Shown here in pieces: positions 1 to 7,287 of a stretch of 13,377 bases of DNA (the first letter of the stretch is position 1; the number at the start of each line of letters is the position of its first letter). A program made the position numbers and the translations under genes. The stretch comes from XYB1-FULL-44-23 sp964441445 (lineage in GTDB: Bacteria; Patescibacteriota; Microgenomatia; CAZETR01; Amesbacteraceae): the NCBI GenBank assembly GCA_964441445.1, contig CAYTYO010000019.1:1-13377 (forward strand), in the 5' to 3' direction. Under the pieces are notes generated by a model. The model had not been told where the DNA came from. It ran no database searches and worked only from the letters and a program-made list of their open reading frames with translations.

Positions 1-957
1 GGCAGCAAAAAGCAGGGATTGGGCGTAGCCTATGCCCGCGGCATGACCTATGCCATGAAAGAGCTGCATGCGGACTTCCTTATGGAATTTGATGCTGATT
101 TTCAGCATCCGCCTACGGATATCCCCCGGCTTATTGCCGAAATTGATCATGGCTACGATTACATCTTAGCCTCTCGCTATGTTCCCGGAGGTTCAGTTCC
201 TGCCGCCTGGACGCTTGATCGCAAAATGGTCAGCCTGGTCGGAAATCTCATTGCTCGGGTAGGTTTGCTTATTCCGCAGGTTCACGACTGCACCGGCGGA
301 TTTAAATTATCCCGGGTCAAAGGTTTTATGGACCAGTTTGATTTTTCCACCCTTTACTCGAAACGCTTTGCCTACAAAATTCATTTGTTGGCTTTCATGA
401 TCGTCACACGGAAAGCCAAAGTAAAAGAAGTCCCGTTTCATTTTGGCGATCGTACCTCCGGCAGCTCTAAATACAACACAAATGAAATAAAAGAGTCGCT
501 CAAGGTCATTTTTCTGTTTCAGCTGGCCAATCCCCAAATCAGGAAGTTCATTAAATTCGGTTTTGTCGGCGGGTTTGGTTTTGTCATCAATTTTTTGGGC
601 CTGAGATTTTTTAATTCTGCTTACAAGGGTTTAGCTCTGCCCATTGGCGTAATCAACTTTCTTGCCAATGCTACTGCCTCCGAAATTTCAATTATCTCCA
701 ATTTTATCTTTAACAATCTTTGGACTTTTAAAGCGGAACGTATCACCAGTCTGTCCCAGATTTTGTCCAAATTTGTCGCCTTCAACGTCTCTTCAATTGT
801 CGGCGGAATTTTAGTCCCCTCATTAATAATTGGTTTAGGGACCCAAATTTTTGGCGACGCCTACCGGGAACTATTTTTAGTCATTGCCGTATTTTGTTTT
901 ACCGTTCCCTACAATTGGTTTGTCTACAACAAGTTCATCTGGAAAACCAAAAAGTAA
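1..957 (+). CDS. Polyprenyl-phosphate mannosyltransferase-like GT2 with C-terminal GtrA domain (5' partial)
   Basis: The reading frame is open from base 1 and the N-terminus lies outside the window; the TTG at 19 sits inside the conserved KKQGLG stretch and is not a true start. About 318 codons are visible. The GT2 part carries the metal/nucleotide-sugar motif FDADFQHPP (DAD at bases 91-99), then DCTGGFKL and a KEVPFHFGDRTSGSSK stretch, all typical of dolichol-phosphate mannose synthases. Roughly the last 140 residues are hydrophobic (about four membrane helices, beginning KFIKFGFVGGFGF and ending near NKFIWK) and match the GtrA/DPMS type. By family knowledge it would move a hexose, probably mannose, from a nucleotide donor to polyprenyl phosphate on the cytosolic face, with the GtrA part anchoring the enzyme or aiding lipid-sugar translocation. 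Perhaps 55-70 residues are missing, judged from where the DAD motif falls in archaeal DPMS. The stop touches the stop of the convergent gene. The sugar is not determinable. Confidence 0.9.
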   Translation, partial: GSKKQGLGVAYARGMTYAMKELHADFLMEFDADFQHPPTDIPRLIAEIDHGYDYILASRYVPGGSVPAAWTLDRKMVSLVGNLIARVGLLIPQVHDCTGGFKLSRVKGFMDQFDFSTLYSKRFAYKIHLLAFMIVTRKAKVKEVPFHFGDRTSGSSKYNTNEIKESLKVIFLFQLANPQIRKFIKFGFVGGFGFVINFLGLRFFNSAYKGLALPIGVINFLANATASEISIISNFIFNNLWTFKAERITSLSQILSKFVAFNVSSIVGGILVPSLIIGLGTQIFGDAYRELFLVIAVFCFTVPYNWFVYNKFIWKTKK

Positions 958-960
958 TTA
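955..960. other. Abutting convergent stop codons
   Basis: The plus-strand TAA at 955-957 and the minus-strand TAA at 960-958 form the palindrome TAATTA with no base between the genes. No inverted repeat followed by a T-run is visible on either side, so neither gene has an obvious intrinsic terminator here. Confidence 0.9.
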
Positions 961-2037
961 CAGCAGGGGAGCCCAATCCGCAATATTCAGGGTGTTGTTG
1001 TTCACGAAGTTTAACGTATAGAAAAACAGCGGTATCAAAAGAAGTAGCAGCGCTGTTCTAACTTCTTTCCTGCTCCACACTTCCGCAAATCCCATCATTG
1101 CGATCGGCACTAGCGGCAGGCTATACCTGGATATATCCCGGTGAGCCACAAACAATAAGCTTATATAAAATATCGCTCCGAAAAGTCCCCAGGTAATATT
1201 TTTCTTGAAGGCATAATACACACCCAGACCAGCAGCGAGATATACCCAAATAATATCTTCCAGCCAAAAACTGCCTACCCATGATTGGGAACTGTCAAAC
1301 ACACGAAACGGCAGAAATCCCAGATGAATGTTATCCCCGGTATGAAAGTAAGCTAAAAAGTCTCCGGTTCTTAAGTAATAGAAATAAAATAACCCGGCTA
1401 ATGCCAGTGTTACTAAAATTACCGGCCACAAAATTGCCGTCTCAAACTTTTTCTTTTCTATACTTTTCCACACCGCTAATATCCCGAAAGTGGGAATTAG
1501 CAGTACCCCCGGTGATTTAGTCAGTACCGCCAGTGCCCCGGCCACACCTGCATACCCATATTTTCCTTTATCAAAAAAGTACAGCGCCCCAACTAAGGCC
1601 AGCATAAACAAAGTTTCCGGACTGCCGACGGACCGGACAGCCCACATCCGGGGCCACAAAAACATTGTCGCGAGTGCAATCCAAAACGGATTTTTCCACC
1701 CCGATTTTTTCCCGATGAAATACATTGCCAGAGAAAGACTTACTCCCGCCGCTAAATTTATGCCCACCATGGCCTGCAGATTATTAAAGCCTAATGCTGA
1801 CACTATCGAAATTAAGAACGGATAAAACGGGAAGTGCGCCGGATAATATTCGAGCGGCAGATTGAACGCAAATTGCCCGCCAAGTGCGGCTTTGTCGTAC
1901 CAGGTTTTAGCCACGGCTACGTAGTATGGCCCGTCATAATTTCGGTAAACCGTTCCCATTCCGGCCGCCCACCACACCACCAACGTGCTCAAAGTCGTCG
2001 CAATCACCAGTCCCAGGATCTCACGCCAGTTTTTCAT
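958..2037 (-). CDS. Short GT-C membrane glycosyltransferase, PIG-V/GT39-like
   Basis: This 359-residue protein is almost entirely hydrophobic with about ten predicted membrane helices. After the first helix comes NYDGPYY (residues 33-39), then YYPAHFPFYPFL (64-75), SPET (139-142), LTKSPG (172-177) and HRDISRYSLPLVP (299-311). An early loop Asp followed by an aromatic-Pro 'FPFYP' block resembles PIG-V and other lipid-phosphosugar-dependent GT-C enzymes; that placement is inference. The likely role is transfer of a sugar from a polyprenyl carrier to an acceptor outside the membrane. It lacks the large C-terminal soluble part seen in neighbouring GT-C proteins. The ATG at 2037 overlaps the upstream gene's end by 17 bases. 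A purine-rich AAAAAGGA sits directly against the ATG, too close for a normal ribosome binding site, so translation is probably coupled to the upstream gene. The acceptor and sugar are unknown. Confidence 0.8.
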   Translation of the reverse strand: MKNWREILGLVIATTLSTLVVWWAAGMGTVYRNYDGPYYVAVAKTWYDKAALGGQFAFNLPLEYYPAHFPFYPFLISIVSALGFNNLQAMVGINLAAGVSLSLAMYFIGKKSGWKNPFWIALATMFLWPRMWAVRSVGSPETLFMLALVGALYFFDKGKYGYAGVAGALAVLTKSPGVLLIPTFGILAVWKSIEKKKFETAILWPVILVTLALAGLFYFYYLRTGDFLAYFHTGDNIHLGFLPFRVFDSSQSWVGSFWLEDIIWVYLAAGLGVYYAFKKNITWGLFGAIFYISLLFVAHRDISRYSLPLVPIAMMGFAEVWSRKEVRTALLLLLIPLFFYTLNFVNNNTLNIADWAPLL

Positions 2038-3634
2038 TCCTTTTTAATATTATCACTAAGCCGGCCGTCAGGCTAAAAAGACTTATGGCATTGCCAAATT
2101 TATTGATCCATGGCTCAGTCAGTCGGCTCTCAATAATATGTTTTCCGGCCGGAACCTCAAATGCCAGAGTTCCCTGGCTTAAATTATTATACGGATCGAT
2201 TAATTCAACCCGTCGGCCGTCTACAAATACTTCCCACCCCGGCCAGTAATGCGTCTTATCATTAATAATTGCCGTTTCCTCCGCCTCGACCTCAAACTTG
2301 TGATAATTTGTTTTCCAGACAATATTTTTCACTCCTGCTATCCCTGATTGGACGTTAAAGAATGTATACGGGTTGGATTCCTGTTTAATCGTATGCCACT
2401 TGGGCGTTTCCTCCAACAGTAAAGTCAGAGTTCCTGGGTAGCCGATGGTTTTATGCATATCAATCAAATCACTTTCAGGGTAATACCGACCGACAGACCA
2501 AAAACCCCGGCTCATTATCACTGTCAGCATGACCAGACCCACAGATATCAATGTTTTATTTTTAATCCGTGCCAAAAAGTAGCCGGTTGAAAAAGCCGCA
2601 GCAATATTCACCACAAACAACAATCTCCATGGAAACTGCAGCGCCCGCAACGGCGTTAGTAATTTCCATACCGGCAGCGATACCGGCAACATCATTATTA
2701 CCGCGGCAGCAAAGATTACTAAAAACAGCCCGGCCGTTTTATCTTTGTGTTTTCGGTACACTGTGAGGGCTCCAAGAACCATTACCAGTGCCACAGCTCC
2801 GACTTGCACCGACATTGGATCCTTATCGCTTTCCGCTACAGCTGCAAAACCCCACGGTGAACTAACGAGCTGATCAAGACTAACAAAACCCTTTTTTTCC
2901 AGCAAATAATCCTCTATCCGGTCCAAATGTGTGCTATTTTTGTACGCGTAAGCAGGAATAATATAAAAAGCGCACATCAGGTAACCCCAGACTATAGCGG
3001 TCATCACCTGCTTCGGCCATTTGTTTGCAATTACATATCCGATCCACACTATTGAAAATATCAACCCGTAAAATGGGTGACTTAACACCACGGCCGCAAT
3101 TGCCAATGCTGCCCCAAATAATCTTCGTCTGTCTGGTTTTTCCCCTAATCGGTCCAGGTAATAGAAAGATAACGGCAGCAGTGTCGCCGCCACTGTTTCC
3201 CCGATAGCCCCCCGCACATATACATTGGCAAAATGATACGGTGCTAGTGCATAAATTATCCCGCCGGCTATTCCCGGCCAGGTTCCGAAGCGCGAAGATA
3301 ACCACAGATAGGCAAAAAACGCGGCCAGCGGGAAGCTTACCGCCATCACCAATTTAAACGCAGCCAGTGAAGAAAGTCCGGCAAACATGACCGTAGATGT
3401 AATTACATACGGCAGAACATAGCTGAACGTAAAAGTTGGCTGACCTAATCCGTAAGCTAATCTCTTGGACCATCGGGGCGGAAAGTGACCGTCTCTTACC
3501 GCGTTGTAGTATTCGCCGGCCTTAAAAACCGCCGCCTCCGTGTCGTGTCCGGTAATCATTCCGATATGCCGCAGCGCTTTATAAGCGGGGAAAGTAATAA
3601 TTACTAAGCTGACAAGGACCAAAAACTTTTTCAC
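2021..3634 (-). CDS. PTPS-related multi-pass membrane protein with YfhO-like C-terminal domain
   Basis: The 537-residue product begins with a signal-anchor helix and an early loop containing HD (30-31) and PPRW (52-55), then APYHFANVYVRGA with a following Glu (131-146), LSHP (184-187) and LQFPWR (332-337). These mark the membrane family named '6-pyruvoyl-tetrahydropterin synthase-related' (PF10131-type); despite the name there is no pterin enzyme here. The family is built like GT-C glycosyltransferases. Residues about 410-510 form a soluble, probably beta-rich domain with YWPGWEVFVDG (463-473), as in YfhO-type proteins, followed by a final helix. The start is GTG at 3634; it is the first gene of a two-gene minus-strand unit, with a TATAAT about nine bases upstream. 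It is a clear paralog of the gene at 10812-12458. A lipid-linked glycosyl transfer role is inferred, not shown. Confidence 0.82.
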   Translation of the reverse strand: MKKFLVLVSLVIITFPAYKALRHIGMITGHDTEAAVFKAGEYYNAVRDGHFPPRWSKRLAYGLGQPTFTFSYVLPYVITSTVMFAGLSSLAAFKLVMAVSFPLAAFFAYLWLSSRFGTWPGIAGGIIYALAPYHFANVYVRGAIGETVAATLLPLSFYYLDRLGEKPDRRRLFGAALAIAAVVLSHPFYGLIFSIVWIGYVIANKWPKQVMTAIVWGYLMCAFYIIPAYAYKNSTHLDRIEDYLLEKKGFVSLDQLVSSPWGFAAVAESDKDPMSVQVGAVALVMVLGALTVYRKHKDKTAGLFLVIFAAAVIMMLPVSLPVWKLLTPLRALQFPWRLLFVVNIAAAFSTGYFLARIKNKTLISVGLVMLTVIMSRGFWSVGRYYPESDLIDMHKTIGYPGTLTLLLEETPKWHTIKQESNPYTFFNVQSGIAGVKNIVWKTNYHKFEVEAEETAIINDKTHYWPGWEVFVDGRRVELIDPYNNLSQGTLAFEVPAGKHIIESRLTEPWINKFGNAISLFSLTAGLVIILKRNEKLA

Positions 3635-3663
3635 TTGGGTTAATTATAGTATGATTGACCGGT
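3635..3663. promoter_or_regulatory. Candidate divergent promoter region
   Basis: These 29 bases separate the GTG start at 3634 (minus) from the ATG at 3664 (plus) and are the only real intergenic space. The minus strand has a perfect TATAAT at 3648-3643. The plus strand has overlapping near-matches TATAGT (3645-3650) and TATGAT (3650-3655). I see no convincing -35 hexamer, which would have to lie inside the coding sequences. There is no Shine-Dalgarno motif on either side. Predicted transcript starts would leave leaders of only a few bases, so leaderless or near-leaderless messages are likely. The TATAAT match is seen; promoter function is inferred. Confidence 0.5.
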
Positions 3664-5844
3664 ATGAAGCTTGGTCTTTCAGTGGTCATTCCCGCCTACA
3701 ACGAAGAAGAAAATACTGCCGAGTGTCTGAATAAAGTCTATTCGGTGCTTAAATCCAGCGATTACGATTGGGAAATAATCTTTGTCAACGACGGTTCAAA
3801 AGACAAAACCGGCGAAATCGCCAAATCATTCACTAAAAAAATACCTCATCTTAAAGTTATCGAAAACAAACCCAATAAAGGTTACGGCGGTTCGTTAAAC
3901 AGTGGTTTTACCGCTGCAACAAAAGAATTTATCGCTTTTGTTCCGGCCGATAACCAGTTTGATTTTTCCGAAATTCACAAACTTGTCGACATGCAGATTA
4001 GCTCCGGGGCAGACATTATCAGTGGTATCAGACTTGGTGGGGGAGCCGATCCGTTTTTGCGCAAGGTCAACCGGTTTGGCTGGAATTCCATTTTGACCGT
4101 TCTTTTCGGTCGCTTGGCGACAGATGTAGATTGTGGTTTCAAACTCTTTCGCCGCTCTATCTTAGACAAAATCCATTTAACCTCCAACGGTGCCCTTATT
4201 GATACCCAGTTATTTGCCGCAGCTAAAGCCCGAGGTTACAAGATTGCCGAAACTCCGGTCACGCATTTACCGAGGCTTGCCGGAAAATCTACCGGCGCAA
4301 ATCCGGCTGTTATTTTCAAAGCCTTCAAAGAGCTATTTGCCTATTGGTGGGAATTGCAGAAAGAATTATTAACCGAACGTGGTTTGACCGTTTCCAAAAT
4401 GGAGTTTGCAGCCCTGTTGGTGATTTTGGCCATTGCCGCTTTTTCGCGCCTGAACAATATTCACAGCTACATGACCTTTTTAGGTGATGAAGGCCGCGAT
4501 ATGCTGGTCGTCCGTAATATTGTTGAGGGTAAACATTTTCCCGCTATCGGACCGGGCACTTCGATCGGCAGCATGTATTTGGGTCCGCTCTATTACTACC
4601 TCATTGCTCCGTCATTGTTATTGTCCGGTTTATCACCTGTCGGCCCGGCCATATTTGTCGGTCTGATAGGCGTTTTGACAGTCGCTTTACTTTGGTGGGT
4701 AGGCAGGCGTTGGTTCGGCAAACCGATCTCCCTCACCGTTTCTCTGTTGTACGCACTGTCGCCTGCGGTCATTACCTATTCTCGGTCGTCCTGGAACCCC
4801 AATGTCATGCCGTTCTTTGCCTTGCTTACTATGTATGGTATCTGGAATGTCTGGCGCCAGCACAATTGGAACTGGCTGGTGATATCAGCGGTCAGTCTGG
4901 CCTTTGTTCTCAATTCCCACTATCTGGGTCTGTTATTAATTCCCACAATTATTATTTTTTGGCTGCTTTCCGCTAAAGACAAATCCTTCTGGTCCGTGAC
5001 CGCTGTCGGTATCGTGCTTTTTGCCTTACTCATGTCACCTTTAATTTTCTTTGATGCCAGGCATGGGTGGAAAAACTTTCAGGCTGTCTCCACCTTTTTT
5101 TCCAACCGTCAGTCCACTGTCAATATTAAAGTTTATAAGGCAGTTCCGAATTTACTTCCGATCTTTGCCGATATCACGGGTTCCTTGTTAACTCCTGAAA
5201 ATCTCACTGCCGGTAAATACCTCTCTTGGTTCCTGATTGCCTTTATCGGTCTGTCATTTGTCAAAAACCATAATCCCGAAAAAAGAGATTTATTGTTTAC
5301 GATTACCTGGCTGGCTGTTGGCCTGGTCGGCCTGGGTCTTTATAAACAGCATATTTATATTCATTACTACGGTTTCCTTTACCCCGCCGTATATCTGTTG
5401 TTTGGCTTTGCCTTACGCTATCTCTGGAAATGGCCGGTGGGAAAACTAATTGCCGGCGGATTAGTCGCTTGGTTGTTGATCATAAATATCGCTAAAAACC
5501 CGCAGTTATTTGAGCCCAATCAACAGTTGGACCGTACCGGTGAAATTGCGGATTTTATTATTTCCAAGTCCGAAGGCCGTCCGTACAATCTGGCTTTAGT
5601 CTCAAAGACTAACTATGACGCTTCATATCGTTATTTGCTCACCCTCAAAAGAAGTGACTACCGCCCTATCCAACAGCAAATCACGGATCAGTTATTTGTC
5701 ATCTGCGAAAATGTTGATTGCGAACCGATCAACCATCCGCTGTGGGAAATTGCTTCTTTCGGCTGGGCAAAAATTGATCGCAAATGGACGTTCACCTGGG
5801 GTACTACCCTTTACCGCCTGGTGCCAAACCCGCAGGGAATATGA
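3664..5844 (+). CDS. Fusion: N-terminal DPM-like GT2 plus C-terminal GT-C (PMT/GT39-like) glycosyltransferase
   Basis: From the ATG at 3664 the product is 726 residues; a TTG at 3655 in frame is less likely because MKLGLSVVIPAYNE is a normal GT2 beginning. Residues 1 to about 235 are GT2: VVIPAYNEEEN (7-17), FVNDGS (40-45), ADNQFD (95-100) and DCGFK (156-160). A membrane helix at about 248-266 leads into a GT-C body with GDEGRD (274-279) in the first outer loop, LGPLYYYLIAP (306-316), a SWNPNVMPFF segment and several further helices. The last ~100 residues are soluble and contain SYRYL. Topology is consistent: cytosolic GT2, then the acidic Asp-Glu motif outside, as in protein O-mannosyltransferases and ArnT. 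One chain could therefore make a polyprenyl-phosphate sugar and use it, once flipped. The GT-C half is related to the next two genes. It heads the plus-strand operon; its TGA overlaps the next ATG by four bases. Confidence 0.88.
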   Translation: MKLGLSVVIPAYNEEENTAECLNKVYSVLKSSDYDWEIIFVNDGSKDKTGEIAKSFTKKIPHLKVIENKPNKGYGGSLNSGFTAATKEFIAFVPADNQFDFSEIHKLVDMQISSGADIISGIRLGGGADPFLRKVNRFGWNSILTVLFGRLATDVDCGFKLFRRSILDKIHLTSNGALIDTQLFAAAKARGYKIAETPVTHLPRLAGKSTGANPAVIFKAFKELFAYWWELQKELLTERGLTVSKMEFAALLVILAIAAFSRLNNIHSYMTFLGDEGRDMLVVRNIVEGKHFPAIGPGTSIGSMYLGPLYYYLIAPSLLLSGLSPVGPAIFVGLIGVLTVALLWWVGRRWFGKPISLTVSLLYALSPAVITYSRSSWNPNVMPFFALLTMYGIWNVWRQHNWNWLVISAVSLAFVLNSHYLGLLLIPTIIIFWLLSAKDKSFWSVTAVGIVLFALLMSPLIFFDARHGWKNFQAVSTFFSNRQSTVNIKVYKAVPNLLPIFADITGSLLTPENLTAGKYLSWFLIAFIGLSFVKNHNPEKRDLLFTITWLAVGLVGLGLYKQHIYIHYYGFLYPAVYLLFGFALRYLWKWPVGKLIAGGLVAWLLIINIAKNPQLFEPNQQLDRTGEIADFIISKSEGRPYNLALVSKTNYDASYRYLLTLKRSDYRPIQQQITDQLFVICENVDCEPINHPLWEIASFGWAKIDRKWTFTWGTTLYRLVPNPQGI

Positions 5845-7283
5845 AATATCTCATTTGGATTATCCTTGCCTGTTCCTTATTTTTACGTGTCTATCGGGTC
5901 GGGGATCTGACCGGTTTTTATTATGACCAGGGCCGGGACGCAAAAGTGGTTTGGGAACTTTGGCACTCCGGAAAACTTTTTCTAATCGGCCCGACAACTG
6001 GTATCGAAGGAATTTTTCTAGGTCCCTTTTATTACTATCTTATTGCCCCGTTTTATTTACTCGGTACCGGTAACCCGGTCTTTCCGGCCGTTGCGCTAGC
6101 GCTGATAAATTGCCTGGGAATTTACGTCATCTATCTTATTGGCCGGCACTATTTTGACGAAAAAACCGGTTTATTAACGGCTTTTTTCATCACCTTTTCC
6201 CATCAGTTAGTTCAGGCACATCGCTGGTTGTCCAATCCCACCCCTTTACCTTTATTTGCAGCTTTAGCACTTTTACTCATCCTGAAAATAGTCAGAGGTA
6301 GCAAGGCTGCATCTGACTGGTTAGGCCTCGGTCTGATTTTAGGTTTAAGTCTCCAACTCGAAGCTGCCTCAGCGGTCTTCTTCTTACCTGCAGCCGCTTT
6401 TATCTTTCTCCTTTTCCGCATTCGTATTCCGCTGCATTTCTTTTTTACTTTTTCGCTGACCTTAATTCCTCAGCTCTGGTTTAATCTCCGTCATGACAAT
6501 CTTCTTCTAGATTCGTTTCGCCGGTTTCTTGTCACTGACCGCAGTTTCTTGCCCGCAGTCTTTGATTTTTATCCCCGCCGCCTAGGTTTTTATTTCGCTG
6601 AATTTTCGGCTAAGTTTTTTGCCGATCACACTTTGGCTCTGGTTTTTTCCGTAGTTCTGCTTCTTCTGACATTTTTCTTCCGTAGCAAGCTTATTACTCG
6701 CCCTCTAACAGTTCTTCTCATCTGGGTTATCACTCCGTTGGTATTTTTACTTTTTTATCACGGCAACAATGGCTACGTTTGGGGTTACTACTTTACCGGT
6801 GTTTACCCGGCGTTTGTATTACTGGTCTCCTGGGTTCTTATTACCGCTTACAAATCTGGACTTTGGCCTGTCAGAGCGCTCGTGGGAATTTTTATCTCTG
6901 TCTTTTTTGTTACCAATCTTCTTTCACTTCGCACCGATTTACTGGACGACCAAACCGGGCAAAACTCCGTCGCCCTTGGTCCTTCCCGCGCTGCCGTCGA
7001 TTGGGTGTATACCGACGCCGGTGATACGGAATTTAACGTCGATGTTTATGTTCCTCCGGTCATTGCTCATTCCTACGATTATTTGTTTTTGTGGCGGGGG
7101 ACTAACCGTTTCTCCCGTATGCCATCCCGGGAAAGCCAGAAGACGTTGTATCTCATTTATGAAACTGACGCATCACATCCTGAACGCCTGGATGCCTGGC
7201 TACTTCGCCAATCGACCATTGCTGTTCCGGAGCTTAAAATGAAATTCGGCGGTGTTACTGCCGAGCGTCGCATCAGAATATAA
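5841..7283 (+). CDS. GT-C membrane glycosyltransferase (PMT/GT39-like), DQGRD subtype
   Basis: The ATG at 5841 overlaps the preceding stop (ATGA) and gives 480 residues starting MKYLIWIIL; longer in-frame starts would extend deep into the upstream gene. The first helix is followed by YYDQGRDAKVV, with Asp29-Gln30 where the fusion protein has Asp-Glu, then LGPFYYYLIAP at 60-70 and a SNPTPLPLF segment equivalent to SWNPNVMPFF upstream. About ten to twelve membrane helices follow, then a soluble C-terminal region of about 90 residues containing HSYDYLFL (411-418) and ending near ERRIRI. By family, it transfers a sugar from a lipid phosphosugar to an outer acceptor. The Gln in place of Glu could change metal or acceptor handling; I recall DQGRD as common in related Patescibacteria proteins, so it is likely a subtype and not damage. 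An AGGGA lies only two bases before the ATG, so coupled translation is likely. Confidence 0.85.
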   Translation: MKYLIWIILACSLFLRVYRVGDLTGFYYDQGRDAKVVWELWHSGKLFLIGPTTGIEGIFLGPFYYYLIAPFYLLGTGNPVFPAVALALINCLGIYVIYLIGRHYFDEKTGLLTAFFITFSHQLVQAHRWLSNPTPLPLFAALALLLILKIVRGSKAASDWLGLGLILGLSLQLEAASAVFFLPAAAFIFLLFRIRIPLHFFFTFSLTLIPQLWFNLRHDNLLLDSFRRFLVTDRSFLPAVFDFYPRRLGFYFAEFSAKFFADHTLALVFSVVLLLLTFFFRSKLITRPLTVLLIWVITPLVFLLFYHGNNGYVWGYYFTGVYPAFVLLVSWVLITAYKSGLWPVRALVGIFISVFFVTNLLSLRTDLLDDQTGQNSVALGPSRAAVDWVYTDAGDTEFNVDVYVPPVIAHSYDYLFLWRGTNRFSRMPSRESQKTLYLIYETDASHPERLDAWLLRQSTIAVPELKMKFGGVTAERRIRI

Positions 7284-7287
7284 ATGT

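Noticed and set aside
19..21. TTG at 19 as the start of the first gene
   Set aside because: The frame is open to base 1 and the preceding residues (GSKKQG) continue the conserved GT2 block; the N-terminal GT2 motifs would be missing if it started here.
1490..1825. Plus-strand ORFs opposite the minus-strand genes (for example 1490-1825, 1834-2076, 1926-2249)
   Set aside because: They lie wholly inside strongly supported minus-strand membrane genes, show no recognisable domain, and are the usual antisense shadows.
2021..3634. Pterin (6-pyruvoyl-tetrahydropterin synthase) enzyme, suggested by the family name
   Set aside because: The protein is a multi-pass membrane protein with a YfhO-like tail and no visible PTPS catalytic motif; the name is historical.
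955..3646. TAATTA at 955-960 and again at 3641-3646 as boundary repeats of an inserted cassette
   Set aside because: A six-base AT palindrome is expected by chance, no longer similarity extends from either copy, and no transposase or integrase is present.
3651..3653. ATG at 3651 as start of the GT2/GT-C fusion
   Set aside because: It is in a different frame from the VVIPAYNE sequence; ATG 3664 gives a normal GT2 N-terminus.
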